Source: RGIG3002 sp964449325 (lineage in GTDB: Bacteria > Bacillota > Clostridia > Lachnospirales > Lachnospiraceae). From it: a DNA stretch of 64,000 nt. Where the stretch lies: contig CAYUYJ010000007.1 of NCBI GenBank assembly GCA_964449325.1, positions 53,212 through 117,211 of the forward strand. Reading direction: 5' to 3'. Below are positions 7,840 to 17,103 of the stretch, one piece after another. The notes beneath the pieces are model-generated. The model saw nothing but the letters and a program-made list of their open reading frames with translations. It did not search any database and was not told where the DNA came from. How positions within the stretch are numbered: the first letter of the stretch is position 1; every line of letters starts with the position of its first letter. The translations under genes were made by a program, and so were the position numbers.

Positions 7840-8565
7840 ATGAAAACGGACAATCTTACCTGTTTTAAAAAAGGAATGCAGCATGGTATCCCTATATCCT
7901 TAGGCTATCTTGCCGTTTCCTTTACTCTCGGGATTGCTGCCAAAAACGCAGGCATGACCGCTTTCCAGGCAACCATTACCAGTATGCTTGTCAATGCTTC
8001 TGCAGGACAATTTGCCGGTTTTACCCTGATTGCTGCACAGGCAGGTTATTTGGAGATGGCAGTAATGATTTTAGTGGCAAACGCCCGTTATTTACTGATG
8101 TCATGCTCCTTAAGCCAGAAGCTTTCTCACAAAACAGGATTGCTTCACAGGATGCTTATCGGCTTCGATGTAACCGATGAAATATTCGGTGTTTCCATGG
8201 CGTTCCCCGGAAAGTTGAATCCATTTTATACCTACGGAGTAATTGCAGTAGCACTTCCGGGCTGGTCGCTTGGCACCTGCCTCGGTGTACTTTGCGGAAA
8301 TGTCCTCCCTCCAAGCGTGGTCAGCGCCTTAAGCGTAGGCCTTTACGGGATGTTTCTTGCTATAATTATTCCACCTGCCCGCAAAAACAAAATTATTGCC
8401 GGTTTAATTGTAATTTCCATGTTATTAAGCTTTTGCTTCGCAAAGCTTCCGGTGCTTTCCTCCCTTTCATCAGGAATACGCATCATCATCCTTACGGTAT
8501 TCATTTCCGGCATTGCCGCCCTCCTCTTCCCCATACAGGAGGAGTCCGACACCACCAATACCTAA
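7840..8565 (+). CDS. azlC: AzlC family branched-chain amino acid exporter, large subunit
   Basis: A 241-aa integral membrane protein with about seven or eight segments. The N-terminal motif GIPISLGYLAVSFTLGIAAK and the central ILVANARYLLMSCSLSQ are typical of AzlC (LIV-E family). With AzlD it forms a pair that exports branched-chain or related amino acids; substrate specificity cannot be read from sequence. I start at 7840, after ACGGAGG; 16 upstream codons are open but without a site. azlD follows after 75 bp. Confidence 0.9.
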   Translation: MKTDNLTCFKKGMQHGIPISLGYLAVSFTLGIAAKNAGMTAFQATITSMLVNASAGQFAGFTLIAAQAGYLEMAVMILVANARYLLMSCSLSQKLSHKTGLLHRMLIGFDVTDEIFGVSMAFPGKLNPFYTYGVIAVALPGWSLGTCLGVLCGNVLPPSVVSALSVGLYGMFLAIIIPPARKNKIIAGLIVISMLLSFCFAKLPVLSSLSSGIRIIILTVFISGIAALLFPIQEESDTTNT

Positions 8566-8640
8566 AATCCAAAACCATTGTAGCCGGTTTTTACCGGTAC
8601 CTTTATTGGATAATCCCAATTTTAACTAAGGAGCTTCATT

Positions 8641-8946
8641 ATGAATCATAACGTTTACATATACATTTTCATCATGGCAGCAGTCAGCTACCTCATCCGT
8701 GTTCTTCCGCTCACCCTTATTCGTAAGGAAATAAAAAATAAAACCATCCGTTCCTTTTTATTTTATGTTCCTTACGTCACCCTTGCCGTCATGACCTTCC
8801 CTGCCATTCTGGAGTCCACCAACAGCATGTGGTCAGGTCTCCTGGCCTTGCTAATCGGAATCATCCTTGCATGGTGCGGCAAAAGTCTCTTCCAAGTAGC
8901 CGTTTTCTCCTGTCTCGCTGTATTCCTCCTGGAACTATTCCTCTAA
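8641..8946 (+). CDS. azlD: AzlD family exporter, small subunit
   Basis: A 101-aa membrane protein with four hydrophobic segments. It begins with a YIFIMAAVSYLIRVLPL segment typical of AzlD, and it is preceded by TAAGGAG. It follows azlC on the same strand, as in most azlCD pairs, and is the expected partner of the large subunit. No terminator with a good U-tract directly follows; see the stacked hairpins at 8951-9076. Confidence 0.9.
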   Translation: MNHNVYIYIFIMAAVSYLIRVLPLTLIRKEIKNKTIRSFLFYVPYVTLAVMTFPAILESTNSMWSGLLALLIGIILAWCGKSLFQVAVFSCLAVFLLELFL

Positions 8947-8950
8947 AAAA

Positions 8951-8995
8951 GTGTCGCCCGGCGGCGACACTTCTAAGAGAATGCTCCGCATTCTC
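8951..8995. terminator. Two stacked hairpins after azlD
   Basis: Stem GTGTCGCC/GGCGACAC (8951-8970, 4-nt loop) and stem GAGAATGC/GCATTCTC (8977-8995, 3-nt loop). The first is flanked on its left by AAAAAA, so it is a proper Rho-independent terminator only for leftward transcription, i.e. a backup for the chemotaxis operon. For azlD the U-tract is missing. Confidence 0.55.
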
Positions 8996-9036
8996 CCTAA
9001 CCGCCGACACTTGGCTCGCGTACTTTTCTATCGCAA

Positions 9037-9076
9037 AAAGAGCGGTTCGATTACCCTGTAACTCGAACCGCTCTTT
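9037..9076. terminator. Bidirectional terminator between azlD and the MCP gene
   Basis: A perfect 14-bp stem, AAAGAGCGGTTCGA and its complement, with a 12-nt loop. Leftward it is followed by CTTTTTGCG, rightward by CTTTCCTATTT. It separates the rightward azlCD unit from the leftward chemotaxis operon. Confidence 0.8.
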
Positions 9077-9105
9077 CCTATTTACCATTATTTCACTATC
9101 CTATT

Positions 9106-10899
9106 TTAATACTTCCCGAACTCTCCATCCAAAGAAATAATCTGCTCATTATAGTTACCTGAATTGTAACCACCACTCTTATCCTGTTCTGTCGCAAATC
9201 CACTCTGCATTCTTACTGCCAGTTTATAATTTGCCATAAGGTTTCTAAGATTTGCTGCCTGATTAGATAATTCTTCACTGGCTGCCGCACACTGCTCACT
9301 GGTAGCGGAATTGGTCTGTACAACCGTAGATACCTGACCGATTGCCTGATCAATCTGTGATACCGCGGTTGCCTGATCGTTCGAAGCATCGGCAATATTG
9401 CTGATAAGTGCAACAATCTTATCAATGGAATCTACAATTTCATCCAAAGACTGCGCTGTTTCTTCTGCCAGTTTCGTACCATTATTCACTTTACGGATAG
9501 AGTCTTCAATCATTTCTGCCGTTTCGCTTGCTGCAGAAGCACTCTTTGCGGCCAGATTTCTGACTTCCTCCGCAACTACAGCAAAACCTTTTCCGTGTAC
9601 ACCTGCTCTTGCTGCTTCAACGGCGGCATTTAAGGCAAGAATATTAGTCTGGAATGCAATGTCATCAATAACCTTAATAATCTTGGAAATAGTCTCGGAA
9701 GACTCGTTAATGTCATTCATAGCATGAATCATGGATTTCATTTGTCCATTTCCGGAAACTGCCATATCTTTTACATTATGTACCAAGCTGTTTGCTTCAT
9801 TTGCCTCAGAAGCATTTGCTTTTGTACGTTCTGCAATTTCGTCCATGGAAGCTGTAACCTGTTGTAATGCACTTGCCTGCTCCGTAGAACCTTGTGCCAG
9901 TGCCTGACTTGCGTTTGCAACCTGCTCCGCACCGATTGTTACCTGCATAGTAGATTCTTTAATATTTCCGAGTGTCGCATTATTATCTGCAACCAGCTTC
10001 TGTAAGGCTTTTCCGAGAATATCCTTATCACTTCTCGGCTCTACCTTAATTGTTAAATCACCTTTGGAAATTGCCTCGGCAATTTTGGCCTGCTCTTTTA
10101 CCGCAGATGCCATATGTGCAAAATCATCCATTAATGCCCCTAAGTCATCATCATGAATTTTACTGCAATCCACATCAATATCGCCAACTGCAAGCTTTTT
10201 AGATGCTTCCGAGAGTTTGGCAACCGGAACGGTAATCGCCTTAATCAAGGAAAGGCAATACAGAGTTGCAAGTATAAAGCTGATAACAAGGATTCCGATA
10301 ATAATCATTCTAAGACCACTAATCTGTGTCTCAATCAAATCACTGGCTGCCTCAGATGCATCATTCATTTCTTCCAAAATCACATCAAATACTGCTTCCG
10401 CATTGTTGGCAGATGTTACACCTGTTGTCAGCAGTTCGTTTCGTGCACTTTCCAACTTACCATTATTGACATAGGAAATTGCTCTCTCTACAGATGCCTC
10501 ATACTCTTCAATATAGGCAACGCATTTCTTATAATTATCTTCAATCTTATTATCATATTCATCCATTCTTTCAGCAAAAGCTGCAAGATGTTCATCTGCC
10601 TCTTTTATAGCTGTATTAATGCTTGTAATCTCAGACTGCTGTTTTGTCTCATTATCAGCATATAAATAAAGAAGATTACGCAGATGTACTTTTACTTCAT
10701 TGAAGTTGCTGAACGCTTCGCTTAACTTCAACTCACCGACACCATAATTCTCATAACGTGACACATGAGCCCTGTTTGCCAGTGATGTAACCTCAATCCC
10801 CACCAAGGCAACCAACAGCATAAGAAGTAATAATACTCCACTAAAACAATATAATTTGGCTTTCACTGTCATATTCTTTATCGAAACTCTTTTCTTCAT
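9106..10899 (-). CDS. Methyl-accepting chemotaxis protein
   Basis: A 597-aa transmembrane receptor. TM1 is about 16-40, followed by a helical four-helix-bundle type sensor (about 45-190), TM2 about 195-220, a HAMP domain (VPVAKLSEASKKLAVGDIDV) and a second HAMP-like segment (AEAISKGDLTIKVEP). A long cytoplasmic coiled coil carries the conserved tip (NILALNAAVEAARAG, KGFAVVAEEVRNLA) that binds CheA and CheW. The ligand is unknown; four-helix sensors often bind small organic molecules. Last gene of the cluster, 18 bp after cheW, so it is probably the dedicated receptor for this CheA. Confidence 0.95.
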   Translation of the reverse strand: MKKRVSIKNMTVKAKLYCFSGVLLLLMLLVALVGIEVTSLANRAHVSRYENYGVGELKLSEAFSNFNEVKVHLRNLLYLYADNETKQQSEITSINTAIKEADEHLAAFAERMDEYDNKIEDNYKKCVAYIEEYEASVERAISYVNNGKLESARNELLTTGVTSANNAEAVFDVILEEMNDASEAASDLIETQISGLRMIIIGILVISFILATLYCLSLIKAITVPVAKLSEASKKLAVGDIDVDCSKIHDDDLGALMDDFAHMASAVKEQAKIAEAISKGDLTIKVEPRSDKDILGKALQKLVADNNATLGNIKESTMQVTIGAEQVANASQALAQGSTEQASALQQVTASMDEIAERTKANASEANEANSLVHNVKDMAVSGNGQMKSMIHAMNDINESSETISKIIKVIDDIAFQTNILALNAAVEAARAGVHGKGFAVVAEEVRNLAAKSASAASETAEMIEDSIRKVNNGTKLAEETAQSLDEIVDSIDKIVALISNIADASNDQATAVSQIDQAIGQVSTVVQTNSATSEQCAAASEELSNQAANLRNLMANYKLAVRMQSGFATEQDKSGGYNSGNYNEQIISLDGEFGKY

Positions 10900-10917
10900 G
10901 GTATTTTCCTCCGTTTA

Positions 10918-11427
10918 TTATTGTTCTTCCTCTTGTATCTCTTCAATAGCTTCCAAGTCTTCGTCTTTAATCAATTTCTCCGGGTCTAACAATAATTTCA
11001 CTGTATCTCCCGTCTTTGCCAATCCATAAACATATTTGCTATGTTCATTCTCCTTATGTCCGAGTGTTGGCGGAGGTACAATATCATCATCCAATATGGT
11101 ATCCACTTCCGCTATCTTTTCTACTATCAGACCAATGACCGTAGATTTTACGTTAATGACAATAATACACGTTCTGTCCGTATATTCTATCGGTTCCATT
11201 TTAAATCTTACCCGGACATCAATAACAGGGATAATCTTACCACGAAGATTTATCAAACCTTTTATGTAATCCTCTACTTCGGGTATTGCCGTTATCGGCT
11301 GCATTACAATGATTTCATTGACATAACTGATACTGATACCAAAGTATTCTCTTCCCGTCTTAAACGTCATGAATTTTCCTTTTTGGGAATCTTCTTCCAA
11401 CAGTTCCTCTTTGATTTCTTCCGCCAT
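10918..11427 (-). CDS. cheW: CheW adaptor protein
   Basis: Couples the receptor to CheA. 169 aa, with the CheW fold from about residue 18 (FMTFKTGREYFGISISYVNE; PITAIPEVEDYIKGLINLRG; IIPVIDVRVRF). The conserved LRGKIIPVIDVR block is intact. The ends are Glu-rich, which is less usual but harmless. It starts 3 bp after the cheA stop, which implies coupled translation with CheA. Confidence 0.95.
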   Translation of the reverse strand: MAEEIKEELLEEDSQKGKFMTFKTGREYFGISISYVNEIIVMQPITAIPEVEDYIKGLINLRGKIIPVIDVRVRFKMEPIEYTDRTCIIVINVKSTVIGLIVEKIAEVDTILDDDIVPPPTLGHKENEHSKYVYGLAKTGDTVKLLLDPEKLIKDEDLEAIEEIQEEEQ

Positions 11428-11430
11428 GTA

Positions 11431-13554
11431 CTAACTCCTTTCCTCGTCTTGTATTAATCCCGCAATATCCAGAATCAGTGCAATACTTCCGTCTCCAAGC
11501 TGTGTACAGCCTGACAATCCCTTTACTTTCTTGATGTAAGAAGGAATCGGTTTTACTACAATTTCCTGTTCCTGCAGCAATTTATCAATCAAAATACAAA
11601 TCTGTCTGCCCTCATGTTCCAGTACAACAACAATACCATTTTCTACTTTTTCCTGCGAATCCGGTAATTGATACTTTTCATTCAGACGGATGAAGGGGTA
11701 GCACTCACCTCGTAAAACAATATACTCTTCTCCGTTCGGCTCCTGTACAATAGTATCCTCTCCGACTCTCACAAATTCCTTTATGGAAGCTGTTTCAATT
11801 ACGAAAGAAGAACCTCCTACCTGCACTACAATGCCATTGATAATTGCTAACGTTAACGGAATAATAAGAGTCATTTCCGAGCCGGAACCTTCCTCACTGT
11901 TAATTTCAAGCCTTCCACCAATGGACTGAATATTCTTTACTACGACATCCATCCCGACGCCTCGTCCCGAATACTCCGTAATCACTTCCTTTGTGGAGAA
12001 GCCCGGCAAAGTAATAAAGCGGTATATTTCCTTATCCGAGAAATCGGTAATCGGTTTATTTCCAATCAGTCCGTTTGCCAATGCCTTTTCGTAAAGTTTC
12101 TCTTTCTTTAATCCTTTTCCGTCATCCTTTACACTGATGTAAACCTTTCCGCCCTCATTTTTGGCCTCCAGTATAATTTTCCCCTTCTCGGGTTTGCCAA
12201 GAGCAGTTCTTTCTGCCGGATTTTCTTCGATTCCGTGATCTACCGAATTCCTTACAAGGTGCATCAACGGGTCGGAAATGTGTTCAATAATATTTTTATC
12301 TACCTCGGTATTTTCTCCGACAACCTCCAGTTCAATATCCTTACCCAGTTTTCTGGACACATCAAAAACAATTCTCTTCATCTTCTGGAATACATTGGTA
12401 AGCGGCATCATACGCATAGACATGATGACTTCCTGAAGTTCCGTTGTAATTTTGGATAACTGCGCTGCCGCTTTTTGGAAATTACCAAGTTCCAGTCCCG
12501 GTACCTTTAAATCGGGATTTTGCAGTACCACTGCTTCCGCAATCACAATTTCACCGATTAAATCCATCAGTGCATCCATTTTTTCTACATTTACACTAAT
12601 GATACTCTGTTGCTTAGGCTGGTTCTTCGCCAGTGTTTTTCCTTTTCCGGTTTCCTTTGCCTTAATAACATAATCACCGGGTACCGGATCTTTCTTTTCC
12701 ACCTTCTCCGGTGGTTTTTCATCATCCAGATTAATGACAATGGGTTCTTCTCCCTGTGCAATTTCCGCCACCCCTTTACCGTATTCCTGTGACGAAATCT
12801 CTTCAAAATCAATCTTTTCTGCTTCGGAGCTGTCAATCAGCTTAATAATCTCTTCCTTCGTGCTCTTGGTCTGCAAAAGCATATGGAAGCCTTCCGCTAA
12901 AATAACATCTGCACTTGCCTCATTGGAGATGATATCCTCCGGTGTATACAGCAAATCCTCCGCCACTTCTTTTAAAGCATAGGTGGCAGAATAAGCACGG
13001 ATATTACTCATCTGTGTATCATTTCGATAATGAATGGAAATCCGATAAAAACGACTGTCCTCACTCGCCACCGGAGCAATGTAAAATTGACTCGGTTCTT
13101 CATGTTTATTTTCTTTCGGAAGCCGGATTCCCTGTTCCTTAATCTCCCCTTTAATACGATTTAGAAATTCATCCAAAACCGTCAAAAGTTCACTTTCATC
13201 GCCGTCAGGTGATTCTCCGTCCTTAATCTTATCCAACTCACCTGTAATGAAGTCCGATACCGCAAGCACCTTTTCCACCAGTTCCAAATGGGGAACATTA
13301 TCCGGATGAGACTCCCTTAAGTAGTAAAACACATCTTCCAACTTATGGGAGGTCTTTGTAATATTCTCATACATCATAATTCCCGATGAGCCTTTAATCG
13401 TGTGCATGATACGGAAAATTTCATTGATATCGGCATCATCAAAGCATTCTTCATCTTTTTTCTCTAAAATGATGCTTTCCAGTTTTTCCAAAAGCTGACC
13501 GCTCTCATACAAAAACATATCAAGCATTCCGTCAGTATTAAATTCTTCTGCCAT
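11431..13554 (-). CDS. cheA: Chemotaxis histidine kinase CheA
   Basis: 707 aa. Domains in order: P1 Hpt with phospho-acceptor His51 in RIMHTIKGSSG; a P2-like response-regulator docking region around 165-265; P3 dimerisation helices (SVNVEKMDALMDLIGEIVIA); P4 ATPase (HLVRNSVDHGIE, then DDGKGL and GFSTKEVITEYSGRGVGMD); and a C-terminal CheW-like P5. All catalytic motifs look complete. It would phosphorylate the CheY-like protein and CheB in this cluster. Start at 13554, after GGAGGAAAT. Neighbours are the CheY-like gene upstream and cheW downstream. Confidence 0.96.
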   Translation of the reverse strand: MAEEFNTDGMLDMFLYESGQLLEKLESIILEKKDEECFDDADINEIFRIMHTIKGSSGIMMYENITKTSHKLEDVFYYLRESHPDNVPHLELVEKVLAVSDFITGELDKIKDGESPDGDESELLTVLDEFLNRIKGEIKEQGIRLPKENKHEEPSQFYIAPVASEDSRFYRISIHYRNDTQMSNIRAYSATYALKEVAEDLLYTPEDIISNEASADVILAEGFHMLLQTKSTKEEIIKLIDSSEAEKIDFEEISSQEYGKGVAEIAQGEEPIVINLDDEKPPEKVEKKDPVPGDYVIKAKETGKGKTLAKNQPKQQSIISVNVEKMDALMDLIGEIVIAEAVVLQNPDLKVPGLELGNFQKAAAQLSKITTELQEVIMSMRMMPLTNVFQKMKRIVFDVSRKLGKDIELEVVGENTEVDKNIIEHISDPLMHLVRNSVDHGIEENPAERTALGKPEKGKIILEAKNEGGKVYISVKDDGKGLKKEKLYEKALANGLIGNKPITDFSDKEIYRFITLPGFSTKEVITEYSGRGVGMDVVVKNIQSIGGRLEINSEEGSGSEMTLIIPLTLAIINGIVVQVGGSSFVIETASIKEFVRVGEDTIVQEPNGEEYIVLRGECYPFIRLNEKYQLPDSQEKVENGIVVVLEHEGRQICILIDKLLQEQEIVVKPIPSYIKKVKGLSGCTQLGDGSIALILDIAGLIQDEERS

Positions 13555-13590
13555 ATTTCCTCCATTCTAAAGGATTTTTTCTTCTGTCAC

Positions 13591-13995
13591 TTAAATCAGC
13601 CCCAGCTTCTTTAATACCTTTTCAAATTTTTCCACATCAATGGGCTTTCCCGAATAGGCTTCACAGCCGAGTTCAAATGCCATCTTTACGTTTCGTTCCT
13701 CATTCAACGCAGTTGTCATGATTACTTTTACCCGTTTGTCCTTCGATATCATTCTCTGTGCCTCAATATCCCGGATTGCTTTCAACACCTGATAACCATC
13801 CAGAACCGGCATCATCACGTCCAGACAAACCAAATCATACGGTTCTCCGTCCTCCAGTGCCATCATGAAAGCATCAACTGCCTCCTCGCCGTCCACTGTC
13901 ACATCACATTCCCCATATTGTGACAGGTACTTATCCATAAATTTGCGGCTGGCGAAATCATCTTCTGCCAATAAAATCTTCAACCTATTCTTCAT
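13591..13995 (-). CDS. CheY-like single-domain response regulator
   Basis: 134 aa, essentially one receiver domain: acidic pair EDD near residue 12, phospho-acceptor Asp in LVCLDVMMP, Thr in IMTTA, and Lys in YSGKPID. It has no output domain, so it should act as a diffusible output (CheY) or phosphate sink of CheA. I choose the ATG at 13995, about 10 nt after AGGAG; a GTG at 14004 lies too close to the site. With no flagellar switch genes nearby, its target could be something other than a flagellar motor. Confidence 0.9.
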   Translation of the reverse strand: MKNRLKILLAEDDFASRKFMDKYLSQYGECDVTVDGEEAVDAFMMALEDGEPYDLVCLDVMMPVLDGYQVLKAIRDIEAQRMISKDKRVKVIMTTALNEERNVKMAFELGCEAYSGKPIDVEKFEKVLKKLGLI

Positions 13996-14019
13996 CCTCG
14001 CCACACTCCTTTCTTTTCC

Positions 14020-15042
14020 TTATATACTCAACAGGCTGTATATCTTGCCCGCAATTGCCGACACTCCCAACTGATACTGCACCGCCCCAATATCAAAAGC
14101 CACTTTGGGCATTCCGTATACAACACAGCTCGACTCATCCTGCCCTACCGTCTGTGCGCCTGCTCCCCGCATTTCCAAAAGTCCTCTTGCACCGTCTCCG
14201 CCCATACCTGTTAAAATTACACCGATGGCATTTTTGCCTGCTGCTCTCGCAACAGACCGAAACAGCACATCTACAGACGGACAATGTCCGTTTACCTTTT
14301 CCGTTCCCCGGCATTCCACCTGATAATGGTCTCCAACCCTGACAAGGCGCATCTGCTTATCACCCGGTGCAATCAGTACCTGTCCCTGCACCACCCTGTC
14401 GCCTGTCTGTGCTTCCTTTACTGCCACTTCACACTGATTATTCAACCGCTCCGCATACATCTTAGTAAATCCGGGCGGCATATGCTGTACAATGACCACT
14501 CCCGGAATGTCTCTGCGAAACTTTCTGATGACTTCAAAAATTGCTTCAGTTCCTCCGGTAGATGCTCCGATTGCGATAATACGCTCATTTCCTGTGGTAC
14601 TGACTTTACCGTTTTCGGGACCGGTTTCCACCCGCTTCATTCTGCCTACTTTTGCCGTAGAGGCAATTTTTACTTTTGTAACAAGCTCTTGTCTTAAAAA
14701 GTTATTTAACTGTGTCCTGTCCAAATTTCTCGGTTTATTTACAAAGTCCACCGCACCTGCTTCCAAGGCATCAAACACTTTGTCATTCAAAACGCTGATT
14801 ACCACAACCGGAAGCGGATACTGGGGCATCAGTCTTCTCAAAAAATCAATTCCATTCATTCTGGGCAGTTCCACATCCAATGTCATCACATCCGGTTTGT
14901 ACTGGATAATGGCATCCCTCGCTTCATAAGGATCTCCTGCCTGAGCCACAACCTGAATATTCGGGTCCGATTCCAAAACCTGCACCAACATATTACGGAA
15001 CAGAATGGAATCATCCACAACTAGCACTTTTATTGGTTTCAT
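14020..15042 (-). CDS. cheB: Chemotaxis response regulator protein-glutamate methylesterase CheB
   Basis: Removes methyl groups from (and deamidates) the receptor. 340 aa: receiver domain 1-120 with Asp56 in VMTLDVELP, a linker, then the methylesterase domain with catalytic Ser in AIGASTGGTEA, His in IVQHMPPGFTKMY and Asp in LTGMGGDGARG. The architecture and length are standard. It starts 11 bp after cheR, and the pair forms the adaptation system for the MCP in this operon. Confidence 0.96.
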   Translation of the reverse strand: MKPIKVLVVDDSILFRNMLVQVLESDPNIQVVAQAGDPYEARDAIIQYKPDVMTLDVELPRMNGIDFLRRLMPQYPLPVVVISVLNDKVFDALEAGAVDFVNKPRNLDRTQLNNFLRQELVTKVKIASTAKVGRMKRVETGPENGKVSTTGNERIIAIGASTGGTEAIFEVIRKFRRDIPGVVIVQHMPPGFTKMYAERLNNQCEVAVKEAQTGDRVVQGQVLIAPGDKQMRLVRVGDHYQVECRGTEKVNGHCPSVDVLFRSVARAAGKNAIGVILTGMGGDGARGLLEMRGAGAQTVGQDESSCVVYGMPKVAFDIGAVQYQLGVSAIAGKIYSLLSI

Positions 15043-15053
15043 CGTTCCATCCT

Positions 15054-15857
15054 CTACTTTCTATAAATAGAAGGCTCCACATACTGAAAATTTGTCCTAT
15101 GTCTATCCAGCCCTTCCGTTGTTCCGATAAACAAGTAACCTCCCGGTTCCATAAAATCATATATTTTCTGAATCAATTGATACTTCGTATCATCTTCAAA
15201 ATAAATCATCACATTCCGCAAAAATACAACGTGAAATTTTTTCCGAAAAGGGAACGGATTCATCAGATTAAACTGTCTGAAAATCACTTCCTTCTTCAGT
15301 TCCTCCTTCACCCTGTATTCATCCTCACTTAACTGCTTAAAATAGCGTTGCTTCCACTTATCCGGCAGCGGCTCTATCTGTTCTTTTAAGTAAACGCCCT
15401 TAGACGCATGCTCCAACACTCTCGTGGATACATCCGTAGCAAGCACCTTTGTATCCCATGCACTATGCTCAATACCGAAATAATCCATAAGAAGCATTGC
15501 CAACGTATATGGCTCCTCTCCGGTAGAAGAGGCTGCTGACCAAATCCTTAAATCCTTATCCGCGGCTGCTTTTACCTTAATCTGAGGCAACACCACCCGT
15601 CTCAGATACTCAAAATGTACATTTTCTCTCATAAAATAGGTATGATTGGTTGTCAGTACATTAATCAGATCTTTTGCCTCATTTCCTTCCGGATTGCTCT
15701 CTACCTTCGCCATATAGTCATCATAGCCTGTATATCCGTTCCGTAAAAGATAATTCTCCAGTCTGCCGCTTACCAGCACTCTCTTCTGACTCAAATCTAT
15801 GCCATAGCGACTCTTCATATATGAAACAATTCGGTGAAATTCACTGTCTGTTATCAT
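15054..15857 (-). CDS. cheR: Chemotaxis protein methyltransferase CheR
   Basis: SAM-dependent methylation of receptor glutamates. 267 aa: an N-terminal helical domain (about 1-75) and a Rossmann-type SAM domain with WSAASSTGEEPYTLAMLL and FLRNVMIYFE motifs. Start at 15857, after AGGAGGCAGAAT; earlier in-frame codons lack a site. First gene of the chemotaxis transcription unit starting from the promoter at 15929-15957. Confidence 0.95.
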   Translation of the reverse strand: MITDSEFHRIVSYMKSRYGIDLSQKRVLVSGRLENYLLRNGYTGYDDYMAKVESNPEGNEAKDLINVLTTNHTYFMRENVHFEYLRRVVLPQIKVKAAADKDLRIWSAASSTGEEPYTLAMLLMDYFGIEHSAWDTKVLATDVSTRVLEHASKGVYLKEQIEPLPDKWKQRYFKQLSEDEYRVKEELKKEVIFRQFNLMNPFPFRKKFHVVFLRNVMIYFEDDTKYQLIQKIYDFMEPGGYLFIGTTEGLDRHRTNFQYVEPSIYRK

Positions 15858-15879
15858 ATTCTGCCTCCTGTGCCACACC

Positions 15880-15957
15880 AACCGTTTCAACGGGATTTTC
15901 TATCCGTTTCGGTTCCAAACATAATATAATGATATTCCTTTTGTTAATATTTGTCAA
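15880..15957 (-). promoter_or_regulatory. Promoter and leader hairpin of the cheR-to-MCP operon
   Basis: Minus-strand -35 TTGACA (15952-15957), 17-bp spacer and -10 TATCAT (15929-15934). Between the predicted start (about 15922) and the cheR ribosome site lies a two-part hairpin (15880-15914: AACCG/CGGTT outer and AACGG/CCGTT inner arms). So the chemotaxis genes have their own promoter, distinct from the upstream kinase/HD-GYP pair; the hairpin's role is unknown. Confidence 0.7.
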
Positions 15958-16009
15958 TATTTCGCGCTTTATCCAGAAATATTTTGTACATTTTTTCTCA
16001 ATAACCTAC

Positions 16010-17086
16010 TTAATCTATCTTCATCTGCCGCCAAACCTTATTGAATACCTTTACAATATCAGGATCATAGACTTTTCCACTGTCTTCATTAATAATCCGA
16101 ATGCTTTCTTCCAAAGAATAGGCATCTTTATAGCATCTCTTCCCGATTAAAACATCAAATGTATTCGCCAGTGTAGTAATACGTGCCTCCAGTGGAATAT
16201 CCTCTTTCTTCAAATTCGGGTATCCGGTTCCGTCCCAATTCGCATGATGATATCTTGCAATTCTGATTGCCATTGCAAGGAAACGGCAGACACCTTTTCC
16301 GTTGCGGATTTCTTCCAGTATTGCTGCCCCCTCCTCCGTGTGTTTCTTAATAACCTCCATTTCCCACTCATCCAGACTTGTATTTTTTAGGAAAATGGCA
16401 TCCGGGATAACAATATTCCCTATATCATGCAGTTTGGACGCTGCTTCAATAGTTTCAATAAACTCATCGGTTATCTGATTCTCAAATTCAGGTAAAAGCT
16501 GCAGACTCTGTGCCAGAAGTTTACAATTATAGCCTACATTTTCCAAATGGTTTCCGGTATTGGTATCTCTCTTCTCCACCACCTTGGCAAGCGCAAAAAG
16601 TACATTTTCCTGTTCTTCTTCAATCTGCCTTTTCTGCTCGTCCACAAGCTTTTGCATCATTCGGTTATAATCCGCCATTTCCTGTTTCATGCGGTAACTG
16701 TTTATCTGATTGTTAACCCGCATCACAACTTCAATCCGCTCAAACGGCTTCGGAATAAAGTCTACCGCTCCGGCTAAAAATGCCTGTTCTTTTTCTTCAC
16801 CGGAATTCAATACTGTAATAAAAATAAAGGGAATATCCCTTGTTCTGGGACTACTCTTTAGCAGCTTACAAAACTCCAGACCATCCACGCCCGGCATAGA
16901 CAAATCTGACAAAATAAGCTGTGGCATTGTCTCTTGAAGCAAGTCAATTGCTTCCTTCACATTCAATGCACAAAAGACCTCATAGCCTTCCTCTGTAAGT
17001 ATCTTTTCCAAAATTTTCAAATTCACACTTATATCATCTACAATCAGTATTTTAGAAACTTCTTTTCCGTTGTATTCTGCCTCCAT
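16010..17086 (-). CDS. Response regulator with HD-GYP-type output domain
   Basis: 358 aa. Receiver domain 1-130 with phospho-acceptor Asp61 in LILSDLSMPG and Lys in FIPKPFER, a helical linker (about 135-165), then an HD domain (about 170-355). HD-GYP signature parts are visible: KLHDIG, KKHTEEGA and HHANWDGTGYP. HD-GYP proteins hydrolyse cyclic di-GMP, but the usual HDIGK reads HDIGN here, so the conserved Lys is replaced and activity is uncertain. The gene lies 17 bp after the histidine kinase gene, its likely partner. A membrane diguanylate cyclase at 60225-61859 shows that c-di-GMP signalling exists in this organism. Confidence 0.9.
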   Translation of the reverse strand: MEAEYNGKEVSKILIVDDISVNLKILEKILTEEGYEVFCALNVKEAIDLLQETMPQLILSDLSMPGVDGLEFCKLLKSSPRTRDIPFIFITVLNSGEEKEQAFLAGAVDFIPKPFERIEVVMRVNNQINSYRMKQEMADYNRMMQKLVDEQKRQIEEEQENVLFALAKVVEKRDTNTGNHLENVGYNCKLLAQSLQLLPEFENQITDEFIETIEAASKLHDIGNIVIPDAIFLKNTSLDEWEMEVIKKHTEEGAAILEEIRNGKGVCRFLAMAIRIARYHHANWDGTGYPNLKKEDIPLEARITTLANTFDVLIGKRCYKDAYSLEESIRIINEDSGKVYDPDIVKVFNKVWRQMKID

Positions 17087-17103
17087 CTAAACACCGTCCT
17101 TTT

